From: Sutcliffiella horikoshii
GTDB lineage: Bacteria > Bacillota > Bacilli > Bacillales > Bacillaceae_I
DNA: 64,000 nucleotides
Direction: 5' to 3'
NCBI RefSeq assembly: GCF_008180725.1
Contig: NZ_VTEV01000001.1
Span: forward strand, 62,001-126,000
Position numbers and translations under genes: made by a program. The notes under the pieces were generated by a model. That model saw nothing but the letters and a program-made list of their open reading frames with translations. It was not told the origin of the DNA and did no database searches. Numbering within the stretch: position 1 is the first letter of the stretch; every line of letters starts with the position of its first letter. Positions 1-7,760 of the stretch are shown here, in pieces.

Positions 1-128
1 ATAAACTTTATTGCAGCATGGTGAAATAAATGGAGCTTTAAGAACTTTCGTTTTTCCTTCACCATGTGCTCTGTTTGAAAATAAAAATCGGCTATTAAAT
101 GGGCTAAGATAAGGGTAAGGATTATCAT
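1..128 (-). CDS. DUF3307 membrane protein (partial, cut by window edge)
   Basis: Only the N-terminal 42 residues lie in the window; the gene runs off the left edge. The ATG at 128 follows a good AGGAG site. The peptide begins with a hydrophobic stretch and then reads HLIADFYFQT, followed by a Lys-rich segment and a HLFHHAA stretch, which is the typical start of DUF3307 inner-membrane proteins. It lies 25 bp downstream of the satD-like gene on the same strand, and SatD and DUF3307 proteins commonly occur as a pair. The family function is unknown. The family call is fairly secure for such a short fragment because both the motif and the partner agree. Confidence 0.7.
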   Translation of the reverse strand, partial: MIILTLILAHLIADFYFQTEHMVKEKRKFLKLHLFHHAAIKF

Positions 129-153
129 TACAAACGCTCCTTGCTATATATAA

Positions 154-900
154 TCATATAGAAATGATCGCATTGATATTTTTATGAAGCTCATTTTTAA
201 TGGTTTGGGTCAACTCTTTCGTAATATGATGTGGTGTGTTCCCTAAATGGTTTGCTTCTAACTTGTCCAATGTTTCTTGGAGTGTGTATAAGGTATTCAA
301 TATTATCTCACAATTCCCTTTCTTATAGTGGCTGGAGATTGTAGAAGGCGACTTATTTACTAGCCTTGCTATGGCTTTTTGCTCATCAAGGATGGCGTAA
401 AGCGTTGATATTAATTGTTGCAGGGAGGTTTGGTCACTCATGAATTTATGTTGATAGGATAAAAGCAAATTAGCCATCTCTAATGACGTGTTTTCCATGG
501 ATGACTCATCCGGGAGCAGCAACATGGACGAACGCTGAGAGGAGTGTTTTATTTTTTCATTAGCTAACCTTGCCTGGCGCATCAATGGATGATTCCATTT
601 ATCTAAATCAATCTGCTGTAAGCTTGTATCAACCGTTCCAAATGTGATTCCGAAGTAGGGAGGCTGTTCTTTGTATTTCCAAATTTGGCTAATATAAAAT
701 GCAACCGTGTATGCGGTCGAGTAATGATCAAAAAGTCCGACAATTTCGTCTCCAAGTCGGTGTTTAACCTGTGCGTGGGGCAAACCTCTCGTCCATCTTG
801 TCACTAACCCTTCCACTTCTCCTAAATAGGACGTTATTTCATCCCAATTCTTTGATGAGTTTGTCACATCCATCATAAAAATGGATATTGGGTGTTTCAT
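154..900 (-). CDS. SatD family protein
   Basis: A 248-residue protein. The N-terminal half (SIFMMDVTNSS near residue 10, then a GDEIVGLF segment near residue 50) looks like a nucleotide-cyclase-like fold, as is usual in SatD proteins. The C-terminal part holds a helix-turn-helix-like stretch (AIARLVNKSPSTISSHYKKG, about residues 176-195). The start at 900 has a GGAGTGAGG Shine-Dalgarno. It is followed closely by a DUF3307 gene, the usual partner. SatD was named from the streptococcal secretion and acid-tolerance locus; its biochemical role is not settled. A regulator or signalling ATP/GTP-binding role is inference. The family call is from motif memory, not a search. Confidence 0.65.
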   Translation of the reverse strand: MKHPISIFMMDVTNSSKNWDEITSYLGEVEGLVTRWTRGLPHAQVKHRLGDEIVGLFDHYSTAYTVAFYISQIWKYKEQPPYFGITFGTVDTSLQQIDLDKWNHPLMRQARLANEKIKHSSQRSSMLLLPDESSMENTSLEMANLLLSYQHKFMSDQTSLQQLISTLYAILDEQKAIARLVNKSPSTISSHYKKGNCEIILNTLYTLQETLDKLEANHLGNTPHHITKELTQTIKNELHKNINAIISI

Positions 901-1116
901 CTTTCCTCACTCCTTCCAAAAAGAATTCCCCATTAGTTTAATCCAATTCGACTAAATAATCAACTTACATAGATTTCGATAGATTAATCGAATTATAGAT
1001 AAGTAGATGAAAAACTCAAACTTTTAAAGATATATAGAATACAAGCAGAAATGATTACAAGTAGTTGGAAAGAAGTTGGAAAGAAGTTACCAGTGAAGAA
1101 TAACTAATTCCGTTAA

Positions 1117-1248
1117 AACAATATAGCATCCTTCAGTTTGCACGGTTGGGTATGGATGGTCATGGCTATGTTTGGGATATTACTGGCCTTGTTTATTAGA
1201 CCATTATTTGGCTTAAAGAACCCTAAGCCAACAGACTCAATGTGTTAA
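1117..1248 (+). pseudogene. C-terminal remnant of a membrane transporter
   Basis: An open frame from just after a stop codon at 1114 to a TAA at 1246 encodes about 43 residues. They form one strongly hydrophobic helix (WMVMAMFGILLALFIRPLFG) followed by a short polar tail (LKNPKPTDSMC). It has no start codon with a ribosome site, and its 5' side is blocked by a stop. It ends just before a good terminator, as a real gene end would. It looks like the last transmembrane helix of an MFS-type exporter whose remainder was deleted. The exact family cannot be decided from one helix. Confidence 0.45.
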
Positions 1249-1253
1249 CTGTT

Positions 1254-1287
1254 AAAAGCGACTCGATAATAGGGGTCGCTTTTTTTT
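1254..1287 (+). terminator. Rho-independent terminator after the transporter remnant
   Basis: AAAGCGAC pairs with GTCGCTTT across a 12-nt loop and is followed by an eight-T run. It lies six bases after the stop codon of the remnant and separates it from the two-component system. Confidence 0.8.
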
Positions 1288-1334
1288 GAGAGAAAAAAGG
1301 CGTGGGAAATAATTTTAAAAAAGTTTTCTTAAAA

Positions 1335-1348
1335 CGAAAGCGTTATTA
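1335..1348 (+). promoter_or_regulatory. Weak cre-like site upstream of the sensor kinase
   Basis: CGAAAGCGTTATTA matches the catabolite-responsive element (TGNAANCGNTNNCA pattern) in the core but deviates at the first and thirteenth positions. It lies about 155 bp before the kinase gene. It is plausible because the downstream tctC promoter carries a perfect cre, but it is weak on its own. Confidence 0.3.
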
Positions 1349-1407
1349 TGTCAAAAAAATAACTAAAATAAATTAGGTGAATCTGTTATTATCTCACTAA
1401 AACTTCA

Positions 1408-1491
1408 GAGTTCCTATCAATAAATTATTTCCCATTCACTAAATATATTCATAGAATAATAAATCCAATTATTATAAAATAATAGGAACTC
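1408..1491 (+). promoter_or_regulatory. Widely spaced inverted repeat before the kinase gene
   Basis: GAGTTCCTAT at 1408-1417 is repeated as its exact reverse complement ATAGGAACTC at 1482-1491, with a 64-bp AT-rich spacer. The second arm abuts the Shine-Dalgarno (GGGGGTGAT). It could be a pair of operator half-sites for the cognate response regulator or a long RNA stem that controls access to the ribosome site. Either role is inference. Confidence 0.45.
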
Positions 1492-1504
1492 GGGGGTGAT
1501 CTGA

Positions 1505-3124
1505 ATGAGACTTAACAAAAAGCCCATACGGCTCCAAACAAAGCTAATCATCCTCATTGTAACGTTACTTATCGGCATTATTGTTTTAATATGCGGAGTG
1601 TTTTTTTATTTAGAAATGAAAGAGCTTAAAACGAATACCGGTAAGCGAGCTCTCCAAATAGCTAAGACGATTTCCTACATGCCAGAGGTACAAGAAGCAA
1701 TGGAATTGGACAATCCAAGTGAACCGCTCCAGCCGTTGACATTAAAAATTCAGCAGGAGATAGACGCTCAATTTGTGGTGATCGGGAATTCTCAAGGACT
1801 TCGTTATACCCATCCTGATTTCGATAAAATCGGAAAACAGATGGTGGGGGGAGATAATATAAGGGCTTTGGAAGAAGGAAAAGCATATATTTCCGAAGCG
1901 ACAGGTTCATTAGGTTTATCCATCAGAGGGAAAGCTCCTATTATTTCGGATGATGGAGTGGTCGTCGGGGTTGTATCGGTAGGTTTTCTCATGGAAAATT
2001 TAAAAAGCCGGATGAAAGAAAAATTTGCGGAAATATCGTTGATTGCTCTATTGGCAATAAATATCGGAGTGGTTGGGGGATATTTGCTAGCCAGAAACAT
2101 TCGAAAAGATTTATTGGATTTAGAACCCCATGAAATAGCTTCCTTGTACAGAGAAAGAAATGCCATCCTGGAATCCGTCAAGGAAGGGATCATTGCCGTT
2201 GACTCGAATGGATTCATTACCATGGTTAATCCTTCAGCTCTTGATATTTTAGAATTACGGGAAGAAGAACTGATACATAAACAAATAACAGATATCGTAC
2301 CTGATACCGATATGATGGATGTTGCCCGAACAGGGCATGCACAAGAAAACAAAGAAATCTACTTATTTGATAAAAACGTAATCGTTAACAGGATTCCAAT
2401 TAAAGAAAAAGAAGCCGTTGTAGGCGTAGTATCCAGCTTTCGTGATAAAACAGATATGAAAAAATTGCTTCACACTCTGGCAGAAGTAAAGAAATATTCA
2501 GAGGAGTTGCGAGCTCAGACCCATGAATATACAAATAAGCTATACGTTATATCAGGGATGTTAGAGTTAGGGAAATTTCAAGAAGCCCTAGACTGGATCC
2601 AGAAAGAGTATAGGATTAATCAGGCACAAAATGATGTTCTATTTGACAGAATAAAGGATGAAAAACTTCAGGCCATTCTGATTGGGAAGCTTGCTGTCGC
2701 ATCAGAAAGAAAGAAACTTCTTCAACTTGATGGGGAAAGTTCAGTCCAAGTATTACCCTCTAATATAGAGTTTTCTAGTTTAGTGGCCATTATTGGTAAT
2801 TTGCTGGATAATGCGTTGGATGCAGTGGAGGAAAAAGAAGATGGAATGGTATCTTTTTCCGCTATTGACTATGGAAATGATTTAATTTTGGAGATAAGTG
2901 ATAATGGACCAGGTTTTCCAGAAGGATCAATAGAGTTGATTTTCGGGAAGGGGTATAGTACCAAAAAAGCTGATCAGCCAAGGGGATTCGGCCTTGCTAA
3001 TGTGAAGAAGGAGGTAGAAAAGCTGGGAGGAATGGTAGAAGCTCAAAGAACCCCGGACAATACAACGGTGTTCACCGTATACCTTCCGAAAAACACTACC
3101 TATGGGGGTGAAAGAAATGATTAA
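1505..3124 (+). CDS. CitA/DcuS-type sensor histidine kinase
   Basis: A 539-residue membrane sensor. A first membrane helix (about residues 13-35) and a second (about 178-196) flank an extracellular sensor domain of the Cache/CitA type. A cytoplasmic PAS domain (about 215-320) and a SpoOB-type dimerisation helix follow, with the phosphorylated histidine at 340 in QTHEYTNKL. The ATPase domain has the N box NLLDNALDAV (N432) and the G1 box DNGPGF. It overlaps the response-regulator start by 8 bp. The family senses extracellular citrate or C4-dicarboxylates, and the tctCBA genes downstream make a tricarboxylate the likely ligand (inference). The ATG at 1505 follows a GGGGGTGAT ribosome site. Confidence 0.9.
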   Translation: MRLNKKPIRLQTKLIILIVTLLIGIIVLICGVFFYLEMKELKTNTGKRALQIAKTISYMPEVQEAMELDNPSEPLQPLTLKIQQEIDAQFVVIGNSQGLRYTHPDFDKIGKQMVGGDNIRALEEGKAYISEATGSLGLSIRGKAPIISDDGVVVGVVSVGFLMENLKSRMKEKFAEISLIALLAINIGVVGGYLLARNIRKDLLDLEPHEIASLYRERNAILESVKEGIIAVDSNGFITMVNPSALDILELREEELIHKQITDIVPDTDMMDVARTGHAQENKEIYLFDKNVIVNRIPIKEKEAVVGVVSSFRDKTDMKKLLHTLAEVKKYSEELRAQTHEYTNKLYVISGMLELGKFQEALDWIQKEYRINQAQNDVLFDRIKDEKLQAILIGKLAVASERKKLLQLDGESSVQVLPSNIEFSSLVAIIGNLLDNALDAVEEKEDGMVSFSAIDYGNDLILEISDNGPGFPEGSIELIFGKGYSTKKADQPRGFGLANVKKEVEKLGGMVEAQRTPDNTTVFTVYLPKNTTYGGERND

Positions 3125-3806
3125 CGTCGCAATAGCAGAAGATGATTTTCGGATTGCGAGCATTCATGAACAATTTTTAGAAAAAGTCGAGGGAGTAAGG
3201 GTGGTTAATAAAGCGCTAAATGCTTCGCAAATGATTGATCAACTTGCAAAGGGGGAAACCGATCTTATCTTATTGGATAATTTCATGCCGGATGAATGTG
3301 GAGCTTCTCTGCTACCGCTCATCCGCGAGCGGTTTCCCGAGGTGGACATCATCATGATAACTGCAGCAACAGAAAAAGAGGTGGTGGAAGTGGCGCTGAA
3401 GTATGGAGTGGTCGATTACTTGATCAAACCGGTAACGTTCGAAAGATTTCAACATGCCATAAAAACATATCTTAACAGAAAAGCTTTTATACAAGATAAT
3501 GATTCTTATAATCAAGCAGTTATAGATCAGTTTTTTCATAGAAAAGGATGGAAGGAAAAAGAAATACAGAAGGATTCTCACCCTAAAGGCATTGACCAAT
3601 TAACATTGGAAAAAGTGGAAGGCCTCCTAGATAATGATTACCAAGATGGATGGACAGCCGAGCAAATGGGAGAACAGATGGGGGCATCTCGGACAACAGC
3701 TAGGCGGTATCTTGAGTATATGATTTCTTTGGAAAAAGTAAAAGCTGAGTTAGAGTATGGCATGGTAGGAAGACCAGAAAGAAAATATTATCGGATAGGA
3801 AACTGA
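3117..3806 (+). CDS. CitT/DctR-type response regulator
   Basis: A receiver domain (residues 1-120) with AEDD at the N-terminus, phosphoacceptor D54 in LLDNFMP, and the conserved lysine in LIKPVTF near residue 105. The C-terminal helix-turn-helix (GWTAEQMGEQMGASRTTARRYL) is of the kind seen in the CitB/DcuR/CitT group. The start was placed at the ATG at 3117, which has the GGGGGTGAAAG ribosome site, rather than the ATG at 3102, so it overlaps the kinase by 8 bp and is translationally coupled. It probably activates the tctCBA operon 0.8 kb downstream, by analogy with CitST and DctSR of B. subtilis. The target is inference. Confidence 0.9.
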   Translation: MINVAIAEDDFRIASIHEQFLEKVEGVRVVNKALNASQMIDQLAKGETDLILLDNFMPDECGASLLPLIRERFPEVDIIMITAATEKEVVEVALKYGVVDYLIKPVTFERFQHAIKTYLNRKAFIQDNDSYNQAVIDQFFHRKGWKEKEIQKDSHPKGIDQLTLEKVEGLLDNDYQDGWTAEQMGEQMGASRTTARRYLEYMISLEKVKAELEYGMVGRPERKYYRIGN

Positions 3807-3810
3807 GACA

Positions 3811-4428
3811 ATGGAGCAATTAAAGATCTTCAACAAGGATAGAAAATACTTGGGAATCGCTTCAAGAGAGGAAGTACATCTTAAGGGACTTTGGCACGAG
3901 ACTTTTCACTGCTGGATAAAGGCTCTGATAGACGGGAAAGAATACCTTTATTTTCAATTGAGAAGCAAGGATAAAAAGGATTATCCGGGCTTATTGGATA
4001 TCACTGCGGCCGGACATCTGTTATCACACGAAAACGTGGATGATGGGATCCGGGAGGTAGAAGAGGAAATAGGGATCAAAGTTAGCATGGATGAACTGTC
4101 TTACCTAGGTGTCATCCCATATGAAAAAGAATTGGAAGGTTTTATCGATAGAGAGCATGCCCATGTTTATCTGTTAAATGGCTACATACCATTAGAGTCT
4201 TTTTCTCTGCAAGCAGAAGAGGTTAGTGGCATTTTTATGGTTCCTTTAGAGGATTTTTACCAACTATGGTTTGGGAATAAAAAGGAAGTATCAATGGAAG
4301 GGATAAAGGAAAATTCTTACGGCGAAAGAAGTAAGTTTTCTATGAGAGTGGATAAAAAAATGTTTGTGCCACACAGCGATTCTTTTTACAAGGAAACATT
4401 AGAGGCATTAAGGTCTAATAGGGGATAA
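3811..4428 (+). CDS. Nudix hydrolase (isopentenyl-diphosphate isomerase-like subgroup)
   Basis: A 205-residue protein in the IDI-like Nudix group, which hydrolyses or rearranges nucleoside- or prenyl-diphosphate substrates; the substrate here is unknown. The Nudix box runs from GHLLSHE to REVEEEIGI around residues 70-91. It has six rather than seven residues between the first glutamate and the RE pair, an apparent subgroup trait. The gene starts only 4 bp after the response regulator, so it is the third gene of that operon, and a strong terminator follows. Why a Nudix enzyme travels with a citrate-type two-component system is not evident. Confidence 0.8.
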   Translation: MEQLKIFNKDRKYLGIASREEVHLKGLWHETFHCWIKALIDGKEYLYFQLRSKDKKDYPGLLDITAAGHLLSHENVDDGIREVEEEIGIKVSMDELSYLGVIPYEKELEGFIDREHAHVYLLNGYIPLESFSLQAEEVSGIFMVPLEDFYQLWFGNKKEVSMEGIKENSYGERSKFSMRVDKKMFVPHSDSFYKETLEALRSNRG

Positions 4429-4440
4429 AAGATGCAAAAT

Positions 4441-4486
4441 AAAGAGGTTGTCCTAAAAGGAAATTCCTTAGGACAATCTCTTTTTT
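4441..4486 (+). terminator. Terminator of the two-component/Nudix operon
   Basis: AAGAGGTTGTCCTAA pairs with TTAGGACAATCTCTT and is followed by a T-run. It separates the regulatory operon from tctCBA. Confidence 0.85.
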
Positions 4487-4511
4487 ATGGACATTTATCA
4501 AACCATCTCGT

Positions 4512-4529
4512 GAACAAAATGAACAAAAT
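4512..4529 (+). promoter_or_regulatory. Tandem direct repeat GAACAAAAT upstream of tctC
   Basis: GAACAAAAT occurs twice back to back at 4512-4520 and 4521-4529, about 100 bp before tctC and 30 bp upstream of the cre site. Tandem short direct repeats are usual binding sites for response regulators, so this is a candidate operator for the adjacent CitT-type regulator (inference). Confidence 0.4.
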
Positions 4530-4558
4530 ACCCAAAAAATCTTTTATATTGCTTATTT

Positions 4559-4572
4559 TGTAAACGGTTACA
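4559..4572 (+). promoter_or_regulatory. cre site (CcpA) upstream of tctC
   Basis: TGTAAACGGTTACA matches the catabolite-responsive element consensus at every fixed position. It lies 58 bp before the tctC start, probably at or near the promoter. CcpA binding here would repress tricarboxylate uptake in the presence of glucose (known role of cre; assignment by inspection). Confidence 0.8.
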
Positions 4573-4586
4573 TTTATAAGAATATT

Positions 4587-4617
4587 CTTTACAATCACAT
4601 ACAAGACACTTGTAAAG
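4587..4617 (+). promoter_or_regulatory. Inverted repeat at the tctC ribosome site
   Basis: CTTTACAA (4587-4594) and TTGTAAAG (4610-4617) are exact inverted repeats; the right arm overlaps the AAAGGGG Shine-Dalgarno of tctC. In mRNA this would mask part of the ribosome site; in DNA it could be an operator. The function is inferred. Confidence 0.35.
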
Positions 4618-4629
4618 GGGAGTTTGTAA

Positions 4630-5643
4630 ATGAAAATGAAATGGAAAAATAAAGCAGGTGCAGTGGGATTAACATTGTTATTATCCGTTACAGCAGCTTG
4701 CTCCAGCTCAACAGGGGGAACTAGTGCGGATGGTACCTGGTCTCCTCAGAAACCAATAGAAATGGTAGCACCAGCCGGCGCCGGAGGAGGTTGGGATACA
4801 ACTGCTCGGATGGTGGCTCAGACATTTGAGCAGGAGGAATTAATTGATAAGAGAATGCCAGTTGTCAATAAGCCTGGGGGCGGGGGTGCTGTTGCGTGGT
4901 CTTACATCGCAAAGAAAGAGTCAGATCCACACCATCTGTTCGTGTCTTCTCCACCATTATTATTAGTCCCTCTAAATGGACAATCCGAGAATACGTATGA
5001 AGATTTCACTCCACTTGCCAATGTGATCGCGGATTACGGTGCTTTTGCCGTACGGGCTGATGCGAAGTGGAACAATTTGAATGATTTATTTGAAGATATG
5101 AAAAAAGATCCAGCAAGCATCACTGTTATCGGTGTGTCTTCTCCTGGAAGCATGGATCATATACAATTTGTCAAAATAGCTAAAGCAGCTGGCGTGGATA
5201 TAACGAAGGTCAAGTATGTATCTGAACAAGAGGGTGGAACATTGACTGCATTGCTTAATGGAAGTGTGGATGTCTATTCGGCGGGCACTGCAGAAACGGT
5301 GGAGCAAGTGAAAGCAGGGAAAATCAAGGTATTAGGCATAACAGCAGAAGATCGTCTAGAGGGGGAGGTGCTTTCTGATTTTCCAACTGCGAAGGAGCAG
5401 GGAATAGATGAAACCTTTGTAAACTGGAGAGGGTTCTTCGGCCCAGCCAACATGGACGATGCAGCAGTTGCCTATTATGTAGATAAGTTCTCAAAATTAA
5501 ACGAATCACCTGCCTGGGATGAAATCAGAAAGAAATACGGCTGGAATGAGCTTTTCATGACAGGAGAGGAATATCAGGAATTTCTAAAAAAAGAGAATGA
5601 AGAAATGCAAGCATTATTAGAAGAATTGGGACTTGGAAATTAA
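4630..5643 (+). CDS. tctC: Tripartite tricarboxylate transporter substrate-binding lipoprotein TctC
   Basis: A 337-residue extracytoplasmic solute-binding protein of the TctC/Bug family that captures citrate or related carboxylates for the TctAB permease. The N-terminal signal ends in a lipobox-like VTAAC, which makes C24 the likely lipidated residue and fits a Gram-positive surface-anchored receptor. The mature part shows family signatures: PIEMVAPAGAGGGWDTTAR near residue 42 and NKPGGGGAVAW near 80. The ATG follows AAAGGGGAG. The gene leads the tctCBA operon behind a perfect cre, and the two-component system is just upstream. The exact substrate is not visible. Confidence 0.92.
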   Translation: MKMKWKNKAGAVGLTLLLSVTAACSSSTGGTSADGTWSPQKPIEMVAPAGAGGGWDTTARMVAQTFEQEELIDKRMPVVNKPGGGGAVAWSYIAKKESDPHHLFVSSPPLLLVPLNGQSENTYEDFTPLANVIADYGAFAVRADAKWNNLNDLFEDMKKDPASITVIGVSSPGSMDHIQFVKIAKAAGVDITKVKYVSEQEGGTLTALLNGSVDVYSAGTAETVEQVKAGKIKVLGITAEDRLEGEVLSDFPTAKEQGIDETFVNWRGFFGPANMDDAAVAYYVDKFSKLNESPAWDEIRKKYGWNELFMTGEEYQEFLKKENEEMQALLEELGLGN

Positions 5644-5651
5644 AGAATAAT

Positions 5652-5689
5652 AGGGAACCGCTACCCTCCTTAAAGAGGGAGCGGCCCCT
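5652..5689 (+). other. Stable intercistronic hairpin between tctC and tctB
   Basis: AGGG...CCGCTACCCTC pairs with GAGGGAGCGG...CCCCT around a 6-base AT-rich loop. No T-run follows, so it is not a typical terminator. Such hairpins after binding-protein genes often stabilise the upstream mRNA or attenuate read-through, giving excess receptor over permease (inference). Confidence 0.6.
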
Positions 5690-5708
5690 ATGGATTGGGG
5701 GGAGTTAT

Positions 5709-6170
5709 ATGATACTAAGACCAATAAATCGTAAACTAGGATTGGCACTAGCCGTCTTGGCAGGAGTATATCTGTTTTTAAGCTACCAGATTCCAAGTTA
5801 CCCATATGCGTTAGTTGATGCGGATGTGGTACCAAAGGGATTAGGTTTCTTACTATTGTTATTGTCCATTTTACTTTTCGTCCAGAAAAAAGAAGAAACC
5901 GAACAAGAAAAACAAAAAAGAACGATACCTAAGAAGGAACTTTACGTTCTGCTCGGGGTCGCCGGATTTATTTTAATCTATATATTCTTACTTGAAATAA
6001 TAGGCTTTGTTATTATGACAACAATGTTTGTTTTTACGTGTTCTTCGTTTCTTGGATATAAAAAATATAAAGTGAGTGCCCTGGTGGCTATCATTTTTTC
6101 GTTGCTATTGTATTTTCTGTTCAATTACTTGCTCCTTATTCATTTACCACCAGGAGTATTACCATTTTAG
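5709..6170 (+). CDS. tctB: Tripartite tricarboxylate transporter small membrane subunit TctB
   Basis: A 153-residue protein with four hydrophobic segments (about residues 10-27, 38-55, 76-95 and 100-148, the last a paired segment) and a charged Lys/Glu-rich stretch between the second and third. This topology and length are those of TctB, the poorly conserved small permease subunit. It has a strong GGGGGGAG ribosome site and is followed 12 bp later by tctA. The assignment rests mainly on topology and position between tctC and tctA. Confidence 0.85.
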   Translation: MILRPINRKLGLALAVLAGVYLFLSYQIPSYPYALVDADVVPKGLGFLLLLLSILLFVQKKEETEQEKQKRTIPKKELYVLLGVAGFILIYIFLLEIIGFVIMTTMFVFTCSSFLGYKKYKVSALVAIIFSLLLYFLFNYLLLIHLPPGVLPF

Positions 6171-6182
6171 GAGGTGTAAGAA

Positions 6183-7691
6183 ATGGGTTCTATGGAAGGT
6201 CTCTTTTCCGGATTTCAGGTTGCATTTAGTATTGAAGGTATTTTATTTGTATTTTTAGGGGTCTTTATAGGGACCTTTATTGGGATGATGCCGGGTCTTG
6301 GACCAATCAGTGCGATTGCCATCATGATTCCCGTCACCTATAGTATGGACCCCGCTTTGGCATTGGTTATGATGGCTGGGGTCTATTACGGGGCAGTATT
6401 TGGAGGTTCGTCATCTTCCATTTTATTAAATGCACCCGGAATATCAGGAACAGTTGCAACCGCGTTTGATGGATACCCCATGGCGCAGCAGGGAAAGGCA
6501 GGAAAAGCTTTGGCCATTGCTGCCATCGCTTCCTTTACAGGAGGTACCATCAGTGTTATTTTGTTGATGCTCTTTACTCCATTATTAGCTTCAGTCGCTG
6601 TCGTTTTCGGTCCTGTAGAATATTTTGCTCTAATGCTGATGGGACTGACTGCCATTTCAAGTTTGTCTGATGGATCCACAATAAAAGCAATGATTTCCGC
6701 CGTGTTAGGCTTCATGGCCGTAACGATCGGTATAGATGCTCAAACAGGAACACAGCGCTTTACTTTCGGGAACATCAATCTGCTTGAAGGAATTGACTTT
6801 CTTGTGATTGCTCTTGGACTATTTGCACTCGCAGAAGTGTGTATATTGATTTTCAATCGTAAGGACAGCTCAGGGGGAATGAGTGGAAATATTGGCAGTC
6901 TAAAGCTATCCAGAGAAGATGTTAATGAAATGAAGGGACCTGTTACTAGACAATCTTTTCTAGGATTTTTGTTGGGTGTTTTACCTGGAGCAGGGGCGAC
7001 CATCGCATCTTTTATTGCGTATGTAACAGAAAAGCGAATTGCCAAAAAGCCTGAAGAGTTTGGGAAAGGTTCGATAAAAGGTCTTGCTGCACCTGAAGCT
7101 GCAAACAATGCTGCGACAGGCGGGGCCTTTGTTCCCCTCCTTAGTTTAGGTATTCCTGGATCGGGTACAACAGCGGTCCTTCTTGGTGCCTTCCTTGTTC
7201 TAGGTGTTCAGCCAGGTCCACTACTGGTGCAGGATAATCCTGAAGTGTTCTGGGGGATTATTGCAAGTATGTATATAGGAAATGTGTTTTTATTGGTATT
7301 GAATCTCCCGCTTATCCCATATATAGCCAAAGTTCTTAAGGTTCCAAGACCATTGCTAATCTCTTTGGTCATCATGTTCAGTCTTATCGGGGTGTATGCG
7401 ATAAGCTTCAATACTTTTGATTTATATATATTACTATTATTTGGAATAGCAGGTTTTTTGATGAGAATCTTTTCCTTTCCTGCAGCACCGTTTATTCTCG
7501 CATTCATTCTTGGCGGCATGATGGAGCAGGCGATGCGTCAATCCCTTACCATCTCAAATGGGGATTGGTTGGTTTTTGTAAAAAGTCCTATATCCGCTAC
7601 CTTAATAGGTGTAGCTTTGTTGTCTCTAATCATTCCGTTGCTTAAAAGGAAACCGGCAGGGGTTAGGGACCAAAAGAATTTAGATATATAA
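6183..7691 (+). CDS. tctA: Tripartite tricarboxylate transporter large permease TctA
   Basis: A 502-residue, roughly 12-helix membrane protein. The family hallmark GMMPGLGPISAIAIMIP is near residue 33, the matching inverted-repeat motif LGVLPGAGATIASFIAY near residue 262, and GIPGSGTTAVLLGAF near 322. It forms the sodium- or proton-coupled channel that takes up the carboxylate delivered by TctC. It is the last gene of the operon and is followed by a bidirectional terminator. Confidence 0.95.
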   Translation: MGSMEGLFSGFQVAFSIEGILFVFLGVFIGTFIGMMPGLGPISAIAIMIPVTYSMDPALALVMMAGVYYGAVFGGSSSSILLNAPGISGTVATAFDGYPMAQQGKAGKALAIAAIASFTGGTISVILLMLFTPLLASVAVVFGPVEYFALMLMGLTAISSLSDGSTIKAMISAVLGFMAVTIGIDAQTGTQRFTFGNINLLEGIDFLVIALGLFALAEVCILIFNRKDSSGGMSGNIGSLKLSREDVNEMKGPVTRQSFLGFLLGVLPGAGATIASFIAYVTEKRIAKKPEEFGKGSIKGLAAPEAANNAATGGAFVPLLSLGIPGSGTTAVLLGAFLVLGVQPGPLLVQDNPEVFWGIIASMYIGNVFLLVLNLPLIPYIAKVLKVPRPLLISLVIMFSLIGVYAISFNTFDLYILLLFGIAGFLMRIFSFPAAPFILAFILGGMMEQAMRQSLTISNGDWLVFVKSPISATLIGVALLSLIIPLLKRKPAGVRDQKNLDI

Positions 7692-7719
7692 AAGTAGCTC
7701 CTTTTCCATTTTATTTTGC

Positions 7720-7756
7720 AAAAACAGCCCCGCCATATAACCGGCAGGGCTGTTTT
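7720..7756. terminator. Bidirectional terminator between tctA and cydS
   Basis: AAAACAGCCCCGCC pairs with GGCAGGGCTGTTTT around an AT-rich loop, with A/T runs on both sides. It serves tctA on the plus strand and the cydABS operon on the minus strand. Confidence 0.85.
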
Positions 7757-7760
7757 GACT

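Noticed and set aside
1804-2352. 182-codon minus-strand frame within the sensor kinase gene
   Set aside because: Antisense to a clear kinase; no ribosome site and low-complexity Ser-rich translation.
6386-7519. Three minus-strand frames inside tctA
   Set aside because: Antisense shadows with Pro/Ala/Asn-rich composition produced by hydrophobic codons on the other strand.
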